Shown here in pieces: positions 8,615 to 16,111 of a stretch of 64,000 nucleotides of DNA. Source of the DNA: Bacteroidales bacterium (GTDB lineage: Bacteria; Bacteroidota; Bacteroidia; Bacteroidales; UBA932); NCBI GenBank assembly GCA_017459075.1, contig JAFUDQ010000011.1, positions 62,001-126,000 of the forward strand. Direction: 5' to 3'. The notes under the pieces are model-generated. The model worked only from the letters and a program-made list of their open reading frames with translations. It was not told the origin of the DNA and searched no databases. Position numbers and translations under genes: made by a program. Every line of letters starts with the position of its first letter. Position 1 is the stretch's first letter.

Positions 8615-8654
8615 AATTTCACCACACAGAGACGAATTTCACCACATTTTTACG
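8615..8654. repeat. Two 20-base tandem repeats containing ACCACA
   Basis: AATTTCACCACACAGAGACG (8615-8634) is followed directly by AATTTCACCACATTTTTACG (8635-8654). The units share their first 12 bases and ACG at the end. They sit at and above the -33 region of the isomerase-like gene. On the minus strand each carries TGTGGT, the same half-site found in the operators at 28805 and 49937, here 20 bases apart. Confidence 0.6.
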
Positions 8655-8739
8655 AATCTTATGATTTGAAATTTTCTGCAACCTTTTTTCTGCTAATTTT
8701 GGAAGATATGCGAGACAACTGACCGCTGGGGAAGGAGCT

Positions 8740-8822
8740 GAGGAAGGAACCGGGGTGGGACGGGGGCAGAGTGGGAACCGGGGAAGGAACCAAGGTGGAG
8801 CGGGGGTGGGTCCTGGGTAGGG
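8740..8822 (+). repeat. G-rich imperfect repeat with two G-quadruplex motifs
   Basis: The stretch between miaA and the isomerase promoter is almost free of pyrimidines on the plus strand. Two imperfect units of about 41 bases, each starting with GGAAGGAACC, begin near 8741 and 8782. G runs at 8752-8775 (GGGG, GGG, GGGGG, GGG with loops of 1, 2 and 6) and at 8802-8822 (GGGGG, GGG, GGG, GGG with loops of 1, 4 and 2) both satisfy the usual four-run G-quadruplex pattern. It lies 3' of miaA. No coding frame is evident in 8568-8866. Confidence 0.65.
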
Positions 8823-8866
8823 TTATGGTTGAAGCAGGTGGGTTCCGGAAAGGAGCCTAGAGGGGA

Positions 8867-9958
8867 TTAGGGCTGAACCCAGTGGATGGTGGTGCCGCGG
8901 CGTTCCATGCCGCGGAACCAGGTCATCTGGCGTTTGGCGAACTGGTGGATGGCGTTGGCAAGGAGGATGCGCATTTCTTCGTAGGTGAGGATGCCCAGGA
9001 CATGCTGCGTAACAAACTTGTACTCAAGGCCGTAGTACATCAGGTCTTCGGCGCGGACTCCGGAGGCCAGAAGGCGGCGAACCTCCTCTACAAGCCCCTC
9101 CTGCAACCGGGCGTCAAGGCGGCGGTCTATCCGGGCGACGCGATCCTCGCGGCTTACAAGAGTACCTATATAATATACGTTCTTTGGAAGGAAAGCGGAG
9201 CGCGGGGCGGGGTGCTCTTCCTCATACAAGGCGACTTCCAGGGCGCGGATTGTGCGACGCCTGGACTCCAGCGTGGAGGCGTCGGCAGAGGGACGCAGGG
9301 CCAGAAGCCTGGAGCGAAGCTCCACTGTATCAAGCGTTTCCAGCTGTGCGCGGAGCTCAGGATTGGGCGGGACTTCAGGCAGGTGGTACCCGCAGGTGGC
9401 AGCCTCTATGTACAGGCCGGAACCTCCGCACAGAATTGGAATCCGGCCGCGGCTGCGGATGTCTTTGTATGCCGCTTCAAAATCCCTCTGGTAGTCATAA
9501 ATAGTGTATCGGCTACCGGCCTCGCAGATATCTATGAGATGATACGGGATTTCCTGGTACTCATCCAGGTCTTTTCCGGTGCCGATGTCCATGCCGCGGT
9601 ACACTTGGCGGGAGTCGCCGGAGAGGATTTCCGCCCGAGGAAGAGCAGCGGAAGGAGATGTCTCGACTTCGCTCGACATGACAGAAAGGTCGCTGAGAGT
9701 GTGGGTGACAGAAAGGTCGCTGAGAGTGTGGGTGACGGCAAGGGCGGAGAGCTGGCGGGCGAGGCGGACGGCGAAGGCCGTCTTGCCCGAGGCCGTAGGC
9801 CCCAGGACGCATATAAGGTCGATATCTCCCTGGACATAAGCCCGGCACAAAGCCTCTACATCCAGGATTTCCGGCTCGGGAAGCGCCGCCATCGGCGGGA
9901 CACCCTCCCTGTCCGGCAACAACTCCGTTTTGTTGATAAAACCTTCCATCGGCATCAA
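8867..9958 (-). CDS. miaA: tRNA dimethylallyltransferase with in-frame repeat insertion
   Basis: MiaA adds a dimethylallyl group to A37 of tRNAs reading UNN codons. The P-loop GPTASGKT is at 53-60, and AEILSGDSRQVYRGMDIGTGK (109-129) carries the catalytic Asp-Ser-Arg region; RRTIRALEV and the later GLEYK block also match. Compared with the family, the P-loop and the SGDSRQ motif are normally separated by about 10-15 residues. Here about 38 extra residues (71-108) intervene, including a 9-residue unit VTHTLSDLS twice and MSSEVETS, translated from a dispersed repeat. The frame is open, so the gene may still work, with a loop inserted near the active site. There is also an unusual N-terminal extension of about 45 residues; a later start (for example Met23) is possible. 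Product length of 363 compares with about 300-315 usual. Confidence 0.93.
   Translation of the reverse strand: MMPMEGFINKTELLPDREGVPPMAALPEPEILDVEALCRAYVQGDIDLICVLGPTASGKTAFAVRLARQLSALAVTHTLSDLSVTHTLSDLSVMSSEVETSPSAALPRAEILSGDSRQVYRGMDIGTGKDLDEYQEIPYHLIDICEAGSRYTIYDYQRDFEAAYKDIRSRGRIPILCGGSGLYIEAATCGYHLPEVPPNPELRAQLETLDTVELRSRLLALRPSADASTLESRRRTIRALEVALYEEEHPAPRSAFLPKNVYYIGTLVSREDRVARIDRRLDARLQEGLVEEVRRLLASGVRAEDLMYYGLEYKFVTQHVLGILTYEEMRILLANAIHQFAKRQMTWFRGMERRGTTIHWVQP
9661..9734. repeat. Dispersed-repeat arm and 27-base tandem inside miaA
   Basis: CTCGACTTCGCTCG at 9662-9675, followed by ATGACAG, is the same arm as in the intergenic repeat at 1811-1930. It is followed by two perfect 27-base tandem copies (9681-9707 and 9708-9734), each coding on the minus strand for nine residues (VTHTLSDLS). 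Because 27 is a multiple of three, copy-number change keeps the miaA frame. Confidence 0.85.
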
Positions 9959-10003
9959 AATGACAAATCAGCAACTAAGATAGGAAGATTTTTCAAAAAA
10001 TAG

Positions 10004-10011
10004 TACCTTTG
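10004..10011 (+). promoter_or_regulatory. -7 box for the TonB-plug lipoprotein gene
   Basis: TACCTTTG at 10004-10011 fits TAnnTTTG and lies 21 bases before the ATG at 10033. The -33 half is not clear. It supports a separate transcription unit for the two genes that follow. Confidence 0.5.
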
Positions 10012-10032
10012 CAATGATAAACCATTTAAACC

Positions 10033-10467
10033 ATGAAACTAAGCCTACAGATACTGACAATAGCCACAGCCTCGCTCCTCCTGGCCGCTGGCTGTTCCAT
10101 GCAAAACAAAGGAGCCCGGACCACAATGTCCCCCGAAGACCAGGTCACAACCTCCGTCAGTACCGGAGCCGAAAACCCGCAAATATCAACATACTCAAGT
10201 ATTTACGACTATCTTGAGACCATTCCCGGCATTATGGTCCAAGGCTCCGGAAGCAACAGAAGCATATACGTGCGCGGCATAAACTCAATCAACGGACAGA
10301 CAGACCCACTGATTCTGGTAGACGGCATTGAATACTCTGACATCTCTACCCTCAACCCCTCTGACATAGCCAGCGTAAGCGTCCTCAAAGATGCCGCCTC
10401 CTGCGCCATCTACGGCGTCCGCGGCGCATCCGGGGTAATCATCATCAAGACTAAGAAAACAATATGA
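10033..10467 (+). CDS. Stand-alone TonB-receptor plug-domain lipoprotein
   Basis: This 144-residue protein has a lipoprotein signal (LLAAGC, acylated Cys at 21) and then only the plug domain of a SusC-type receptor: YDYLETIPGI, SIYVRGINSI, DPLILVDGIEY, LNPSDIASVSVLKDA, YGVRGASGVI and a terminal IIKTKK. No beta-barrel follows; the gene ends with a normal stop and overlaps the next gene by 4 bases (ATGA). The lipobox and its own promoter argue against it being a truncated receptor. Small plug-only lipoproteins occur in Bacteroidales, but I know of no established function. A role as a decoy or partner for a SusC barrel, or in sensing TonB, is speculation. Confidence 0.85.
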   Translation: MKLSLQILTIATASLLLAAGCSMQNKGARTTMSPEDQVTTSVSTGAENPQISTYSSIYDYLETIPGIMVQGSGSNRSIYVRGINSINGQTDPLILVDGIEYSDISTLNPSDIASVSVLKDAASCAIYGVRGASGVIIIKTKKTI

Positions 10468-10955
10468 TTGTCAGAAAAGCCACTCTGGCGGACCTCCAGC
10501 CCATACTTCAGGTCATTTCCGACGCGAAACAGAAAATGCGCCGCACCGGCAACATGAAGCAGTGGACTGACGGCTACCCTTCTGCAAAGGTCATTCTGGC
10601 CGATATCGACGCCGGCCACGGTTACGTCTGCTTGCAGGAGGATGGCACCATCGGCGGATACTACGCGATGATTCCCGGAGCAGAGCCTACGTATGCGAAG
10701 ATTTACGAAGGCGAATGGCTTAACGACGCCCCCTACATCACCATCCACCGCATCGCTTCCGGTGCCGATGCCAAAGGGGTATTCGGTGCGATGTTGCAGG
10801 AAGCATCGTCCCTTATTAATAATATAAGGATAGACACCCACAGGGATAATGCCATAATGCAGCACGTGCTGGAAAAACACGGATTCGTGTATTGCGGGAT
10901 TATTTATCTACTTTCAGGGGACGATAGACTAGCTTTCCAGAAAATAATACGCTAA
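10464..10955 (+). CDS. GNAT-family N-acetyltransferase
   Basis: The 163-residue cytoplasmic protein starts IVRKATLADL, the typical first strand and helix of GNAT acetyltransferases. It ends with the family pattern IRIDTHRDNAIMQHVLEKHGFVYCG (about 129-153), where the Asn/His region and the KxGF turn are diagnostic. The acetyl-CoA-binding stretch is weakly conserved (RIASGADAKGVFGAML), lacking the usual Q/RxxGxG/A, as in several Bacteroidota members. Its ATG overlaps the stop of the plug lipoprotein gene, so the two are translationally coupled. The substrate is unknown. Confidence 0.82.
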   Translation: MIVRKATLADLQPILQVISDAKQKMRRTGNMKQWTDGYPSAKVILADIDAGHGYVCLQEDGTIGGYYAMIPGAEPTYAKIYEGEWLNDAPYITIHRIASGADAKGVFGAMLQEASSLINNIRIDTHRDNAIMQHVLEKHGFVYCGIIYLLSGDDRLAFQKIIR

Positions 10956-10993
10956 CTGGCTTTAATCTAGTAACTTAAGGCAAAAAAAATCAG

Positions 10994-11021
10994 AAAAAAC
11001 GCGCTGAACGGCGCGTTTTTT
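10994..11021 (+). terminator. Rho-independent terminator
   Basis: An 11-base perfect stem (AAAAAACGCGC with GCGCGTTTTTT) around the 6-base loop TGAACG, with the T run as part of the 3' arm. It ends the plug-lipoprotein/acetyltransferase unit and separates it from the SusC gene. Confidence 0.85.
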
Positions 11022-11032
11022 GCATCCTTATG

Positions 11033-11063
11033 TTTGTTTTTTCATAAATTATTGCATATCTTG
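11033..11063 (+). promoter_or_regulatory. Probable promoter of the 11.2-16.0 kb SusC/SusD pair
   Basis: TTTG (11033-11036), 20 bases, then TATCTTG followed by C (11057-11063), one T short of the TAnnTTTG consensus. The resulting leader of about 85 bases contains an inverted repeat TTAGCC...GGCTAA (11071-11091), a possible operator or leader hairpin. No regulator gene is adjacent. Confidence 0.5.
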
Positions 11064-11156
11064 CGAAATATTAGCCAGTTTTAACGGCTAATTGACAATT
11101 TTAGACACTAAAACCTGACACATATTTATTTCAATACTAACCAAATTTACTAGCTT

Positions 11157-14100
11157 ATGGGTAAAAAAATCCTAGGTCTTATGCTCAGCCTCGTACTCAG
11201 TATGAGCTTTGCATTTGCTCAGACCCGTACCATCACAGGTACAGTCACGAGCTCAGAAGACGGACAGCCGGTAATTGCAGCATCCGTAGTTGTAAAGGGT
11301 GCAGCCAACATCGGCGTAGTAACCGACTTGGATGGTAAATTCATCCTCAACGGTGTTCCATCTTCCGCAACAACACTTATTGTATCCAGCATCGGACTCC
11401 TCACCAAGGAAGTTCCCATCGCCCCGGTTGTAAATGTAGTTCTTGAACCGGACAGCGAGACCCTTGAAGAGGCAGTCGTAACAATCGCTTACGGTGCAGC
11501 AAAGAAATCAACACTTACCGGTGCTATCGCATCCGTCAGCTCAGAGCAGCTCCAGAAACGTCCTGTTTCCAACGTAGCTAACGCTCTTGAAGGTACCGTA
11601 TCCGGCGTTCAGGTAAACTCTACCTACGGCGCTCCTGGTACAGACCCGTCCATCCGCATCCGCGGTATCGGAACCATCAACGGTTCTTCTTCTCCTCTGT
11701 ACATCCTTGACGGTATTCCTTTCTCCGGAAACGTTTCCGACCTCAACCCCTCTGATATCGAGAGCATTACCGTCCTTAAGGACGCTGCTTCCGCAGCACT
11801 TTACGGAAACCGTGCTTCCAATGGTGTTATCCTTATCACCACCAAGAAGGGCTCCGGCGGAAAACTCAATATGACCATTGATGTTCGCCAGGGTACTTAC
11901 AGCAGGGGTATTGCAGAATACAAGAGGGTATCTCCCCAGCAGTGGATGGAAGTTGCATGGGCAAACATGTACAACCAGCGCATTGCTGATGGTGATGACA
12001 TTGCAACTGCAAACCAGTATGTTTACGACAATCTTGCAGGCTACTATGTTGTAAACCCGTTCCAGATTAACGGAAACAACAACCCTACAATTCAGGAACT
12101 CTTCCCTACTCCCGGCGTTCTTAACCCCGCAGCAACCCTGAAGAACGGTCTTAAGGATGACCTCGACTGGTACAAAGCTGCTATCCGCCACGGATATCGC
12201 CAGGAATACAACATCTCTGCAAGCGGCGCTACAGATAAGAGTGACTACTACTTCTCCGCAGGTTACCTTGATGAGAACGGTTACGTTACAGATTCCGGTT
12301 TCGAGCGTTTCACCGTTCGTTCCGTTGTAAACGTTAAACCTGTCAACTGGTTAAAAGTTGGCGTCAACGTATTCGGCAGCCACCAGAACTATGAGAACAC
12401 CAACGGCGACAGCGATGGTTCCTACACCAACGCCTTCATGTATTGCCGTAACATTGCTCCTATCTATCCTATCCACCTTCACGACATCGTTTCCGGTGAC
12501 TACATTCTTGACGAAAACGGCCAGAAGCAGTATGACGGTGGTTCTTACACCGATGCCAACGACGTAGTTCAGCTCACCCGTGTACAGTATGCAGACCGCC
12601 ATGTCATCTGGGAGAATGAGCTCAACAGTGACAAGACTGTTCGCAACACTTTGGAGGCAACCGCTTTCGCAGAGGTTTACCTGCCTTACAACTTCACATT
12701 CAATGTAACGGGCAACATGCACGTACGCAACAATAACAACTACACTTACAACAGCGCCGTTATCGGTGACGGTAAGGGTAGCCTCGGACGTGGAAAGAGA
12801 ATTGACTACCGCTACAAGAAGTATCAGGTTCGCGAGCAGCTCAACTGGGCACAGACTTTCGGAGACCACAGTATTTCCGCCCTCCTCGCCCATGAAGCAT
12901 ACAGCCTCAATTACGACTACGCTTATTTCTACAAGACCAACGAGATCTTCCCCGGAAGCCCTAACATGAGCAACTTCACCGTTAACGTTTCCATGGACGG
13001 ATATCAGGGTAACTATCGCACAGAGAGTTACCTTGGCCGCGTACGTTACAATTACAAAGACAAATATAACGTAGAGGCTTCCTTCCGTCATGACGGAACT
13101 TCCAGATTCCATCCCGATTCACGTCGTGGTAACTTCTGGTCAGTAGGTGCAAACTGGCTTATCTCCAAGGAGGACTTCATGCAGGGACTCACCTGGATTA
13201 ACAGCTTGAAACTCCGCGCAGACTTCGGTCAGGTTGGTAATGACGCAGGCGCAGGTTATTATGGATACATGGCTCTTTATGACAATGAGCAGAACGCCAA
13301 CAAGGGTGCATACTACATCAGCCAGCTTGAGAACAAGAAGCTCAAATGGGAAACCGGTCAGTCTTGGGGTGTAGGTATTGAGGCCCGCCTCTTCAACAGG
13401 TGGAATCTCAATATCGAGTACTTCGACAAGACCAACAAAGACCTTCTTTTCGATGTTCCGCTGCCCATGTCCGCAGGTGCAACTACAACCTCCGGTTCTC
13501 CTACCTCCAGCGTAACCATGAACATCGGTTCCATCGCCAACAGGGGTATTGAAATCGAGACAGACTTCGATATCTACAAGGACCGCGACTGGAAAGTTAA
13601 TGTAGGTGCAAACGCTACCTTCCTCCGCAACAAGGTTACCAAACTTCCTGACGAGGTTAAGGTTTCCAACAACGGTTTCAACGATGGTAACAAGAGAATC
13701 CAGGAAGGCAAGGACCGCTATGCATTCTATATGTATACTTTCGTAGGAGTTGACCAGCTTACCGGTAATGCCCTCTATAAATTCAACGACGAGGACTATT
13801 ACATCAAGACTACCGATGCCAGCGGCAATGAGGTTATCTACGGTAATGAAGAGGGAACCCAGTGCACAGAGAAGTATGTAATCATCAACGGTGTTCCTTA
13901 TTCAACCAACCCTTCAGCTCAGGCAAAGAAAGAGTTCCACGGTTCCGCTATTCCTAAGGTTTACGGCAGCTTCAACCTGAACGTTAACTACAAGAGCCTC
14001 AGCCTTAACACCGTATTCACTTACGCTCTTGGCGGAAAGCTTTATGACGGCGTTTATTCAAGCCTCATGCAGGCTGGTAAAGATGCTCGTGCACAGCACG

Positions 14101-14468
14101 TTGACATCCTTAAGTCCTGGAGTGCAGCTCCTTCCGGAATGGCAGAGGACGATCCTAACCGCATCGACCCTAACGGAATTCCCGTTATCAACTCTACCCT
14201 GAACAACTACAACTACGGTAGCTCTTCACAGATGCTCTGTTCTTCCAACTACCTCACTCTGAAGAACATCACCCTCTCTTACCAGCTTCCCAGGAGCATC
14301 GCCCAGAAGCTCACCATGCAGAGCATTACTCTCAGCGCATCCTGCGAGAACCTCTTCGTAAAGGCTCACCGTCAGGGACTTGATCCTCAGCAGAGCTTCG
14401 CCGGAAGCCAGACCAACTATCTGGTAACTCCTAGGGTATTCTCAGCAGCTCTCAATGTTAAGTTCTAA
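11157..14468 (+). CDS. SusC-like TonB-dependent receptor
   Basis: This 1103-residue outer-membrane receptor imports a glycan or other large nutrient with its SusD partner. It has a signal peptide (residues 1-22, ending AFAQ), a CarboxypepD_reg domain (about 24-110), and a plug domain (about 110-230) with SVSSEQLQKRPVSNV, IRIRGIGTING, PLYILDGIPF, DIESITVLKDAASAALYG and NGVILITTKKG, followed by the barrel ending in NVKF with a terminal Phe. The SusD gene starts 17 bases after its stop. No glycoside hydrolase is in this unit, so the pair could serve a peptide, a pre-digested glycan or one handled by enzymes elsewhere. Identification is certain, substrate unknown. Confidence 0.95.
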   Translation: MGKKILGLMLSLVLSMSFAFAQTRTITGTVTSSEDGQPVIAASVVVKGAANIGVVTDLDGKFILNGVPSSATTLIVSSIGLLTKEVPIAPVVNVVLEPDSETLEEAVVTIAYGAAKKSTLTGAIASVSSEQLQKRPVSNVANALEGTVSGVQVNSTYGAPGTDPSIRIRGIGTINGSSSPLYILDGIPFSGNVSDLNPSDIESITVLKDAASAALYGNRASNGVILITTKKGSGGKLNMTIDVRQGTYSRGIAEYKRVSPQQWMEVAWANMYNQRIADGDDIATANQYVYDNLAGYYVVNPFQINGNNNPTIQELFPTPGVLNPAATLKNGLKDDLDWYKAAIRHGYRQEYNISASGATDKSDYYFSAGYLDENGYVTDSGFERFTVRSVVNVKPVNWLKVGVNVFGSHQNYENTNGDSDGSYTNAFMYCRNIAPIYPIHLHDIVSGDYILDENGQKQYDGGSYTDANDVVQLTRVQYADRHVIWENELNSDKTVRNTLEATAFAEVYLPYNFTFNVTGNMHVRNNNNYTYNSAVIGDGKGSLGRGKRIDYRYKKYQVREQLNWAQTFGDHSISALLAHEAYSLNYDYAYFYKTNEIFPGSPNMSNFTVNVSMDGYQGNYRTESYLGRVRYNYKDKYNVEASFRHDGTSRFHPDSRRGNFWSVGANWLISKEDFMQGLTWINSLKLRADFGQVGNDAGAGYYGYMALYDNEQNANKGAYYISQLENKKLKWETGQSWGVGIEARLFNRWNLNIEYFDKTNKDLLFDVPLPMSAGATTTSGSPTSSVTMNIGSIANRGIEIETDFDIYKDRDWKVNVGANATFLRNKVTKLPDEVKVSNNGFNDGNKRIQEGKDRYAFYMYTFVGVDQLTGNALYKFNDEDYYIKTTDASGNEVIYGNEEGTQCTEKYVIINGVPYSTNPSAQAKKEFHGSAIPKVYGSFNLNVNYKSLSLNTVFTYALGGKLYDGVYSSLMQAGKDARAQHVDILKSWSAAPSGMAEDDPNRIDPNGIPVINSTLNNYNYGSSSQMLCSSNYLTLKNITLSYQLPRSIAQKLTMQSITLSASCENLFVKAHRQGLDPQQSFAGSQTNYLVTPRVFSAALNVKF

Positions 14469-14485
14469 TTTAAAAGGGATTGAAT

Positions 14486-16024
14486 ATGAAAAAATATATT
14501 ATTATCCTCGCCGCTTCTCTACTGGCTTTGACGGCCTGCAATAAGGACTTCCTGGATACAACCCCCGAAGATTCTGTAGCACCTGCTGTTATTTTCCAGA
14601 CTACCGATAACGCAAAGCTTGCAATCAACGGTATCGCCCGTCTTATGACCAAGCAGTACATGTCAAACCAGGGTTACAACGGAGAAGGCACCATCAAGAC
14701 TCACTATGGTGAATGGCCTGGTAACGATCTTGCCAGATCCTACACTTCTTATGACTATATCGTAAACTTTGAAGCTTACGACCAGCAGTCATACTATGTA
14801 ACCATCTACGGTTGGTTCTACTACTATAAGCTCATCAGCAACGCCAACCAGATTATCGCCAACATCGATAACGCCGAAGGTACCGAGTCCGACAGGAACT
14901 TCCTCAAGGCCCAGGCTCTCGTTTACAGGGCATACAGCTACCTGATGGTTTCCCAGCTCTACGCTCCTCGCTGGGCAGGAAGCAACGGTGGCAATGCAGA
15001 GGCTATTCCTCTTCGTCTTGAGCCCAGCACAGACCCTCTTCCCAAGAGCACTCTCGCAGAGGTTTATGCACAGATTTACAAAGACCTTGACGATGCTATC
15101 ACCCTCTTTGGCAACTCTGACTATGTTCGTCCCGCAGCAGATTTCTATCTTCCTGACGTAACCGTAGCACACGCTGTTTATGCACGTGCCGCCATTACCC
15201 GCGAAGACTGGGCTACCGCTGCCACCCACGCCGCCGCTGCACGTACCGGCCATGCTCTCATGAGCAACGACGACTACCTGAACGGTGGATTCAGCACTCC
15301 TAACAGCGAGTGGATTTGGGGTGTTTACGATGCAGAAGACCAGACCCTGTACTACTATTCTTACTTCGCATATATCGGCTCCAACGCTTCTTCAAGCCAG
15401 TGCCGTAGCTATCCTTCCCTTATCAGCAAGGAACTCTATGAGCAGATTCCTGCCACCGACGTTCGCAAGGCCATGTTCCTTGAGCCTAGCGCTGCTGAAT
15501 GGGCAGAGTGCACACAGACTTCCGGCCGAAGCACAAAGTCACTGTACACCAGGGCTAAGAGTGATTATGCAAGCAAGCTTTACGGTACCAGCCTTGTTTA
15601 CGCTTACATGCAGTTCAAATTCCAGGCTACCTTCTATCCCGGCGGTGGTAGCTTCCACCTCTTCCGTAGCGCAGAAATGCTTTACACAGAGGCCGAGGCA
15701 AAGGCTAAACAGGGACAGGAATCAGCTGCACAGGCACTCATGAACCAGGCCGTTCAGCCTTATGACCCTGCATACAACTGTACTGCTACCGGCACCGCCC
15801 TCATGGACGAAATCAAGCTTTACCGCCGCTTCGACCTTTGGGGCGAGGGTAACAACTGGTTCGACTACAAGCGCTGGAACCAGAAGATTGAAAGAAAGTC
15901 TTGGGCAAACGGCGGAAGCTACGTTACAGCTCTTGCAAAGACCATCGAGCCTAACGACAAGAATGGTTGGACATTCTACGCTCCTCTTAAGGAGACTGAC
16001 TATAATCCTTTCTTTGATAAATAG
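14486..16024 (+). CDS. SusD-like surface nutrient-binding lipoprotein
   Basis: SusD-family proteins form the lid of the SusC barrel at the cell surface and bind the nutrient. I use the ATG at 14486, because a TTG six bases earlier is the only alternative. The 512-residue product has a lipobox (LLALTAC, Cys18), the N-terminal FLDTTPEDS typical of the family, TPR-like helices including SNANQIIANIDN and FLKAQALVYRAYSYLMVSQLYAP (about 130-165), and the C-terminal RRFDLWGEGNNWFDYKRW block. It lies 17 bases downstream of its SusC. Confidence 0.95.
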   Translation: MKKYIIILAASLLALTACNKDFLDTTPEDSVAPAVIFQTTDNAKLAINGIARLMTKQYMSNQGYNGEGTIKTHYGEWPGNDLARSYTSYDYIVNFEAYDQQSYYVTIYGWFYYYKLISNANQIIANIDNAEGTESDRNFLKAQALVYRAYSYLMVSQLYAPRWAGSNGGNAEAIPLRLEPSTDPLPKSTLAEVYAQIYKDLDDAITLFGNSDYVRPAADFYLPDVTVAHAVYARAAITREDWATAATHAAAARTGHALMSNDDYLNGGFSTPNSEWIWGVYDAEDQTLYYYSYFAYIGSNASSSQCRSYPSLISKELYEQIPATDVRKAMFLEPSAAEWAECTQTSGRSTKSLYTRAKSDYASKLYGTSLVYAYMQFKFQATFYPGGGSFHLFRSAEMLYTEAEAKAKQGQESAAQALMNQAVQPYDPAYNCTATGTALMDEIKLYRRFDLWGEGNNWFDYKRWNQKIERKSWANGGSYVTALAKTIEPNDKNGWTFYAPLKETDYNPFFDK

Positions 16025-16055
16025 GATTTTCTACTATTAAAATGTTAGTAAAAGG

Positions 16056-16086
16056 GAGGCCGGCTGCATTGATTGCAACTGGCCTC
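16056..16086. terminator. Probable bidirectional terminator
   Basis: A stem pairs GAGGCCGG with CTGGCCTC (one G-U pair), extended by TGCA with TGCA across a mismatch, and is followed by an A/T-rich run on both sides. It lies between the convergent SusD gene and the TPR lipoprotein gene. Confidence 0.65.
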
Positions 16087-16111
16087 TTAAATTTAAATAT
16101 TTAGCTGTCAA

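Noticed and set aside
10033..10467. The plug-only protein as a broken SusC gene
   Set aside because: It has a lipobox instead of the usual SusC N-terminus, a normal stop with coupled downstream start, and no barrel remnant after it.
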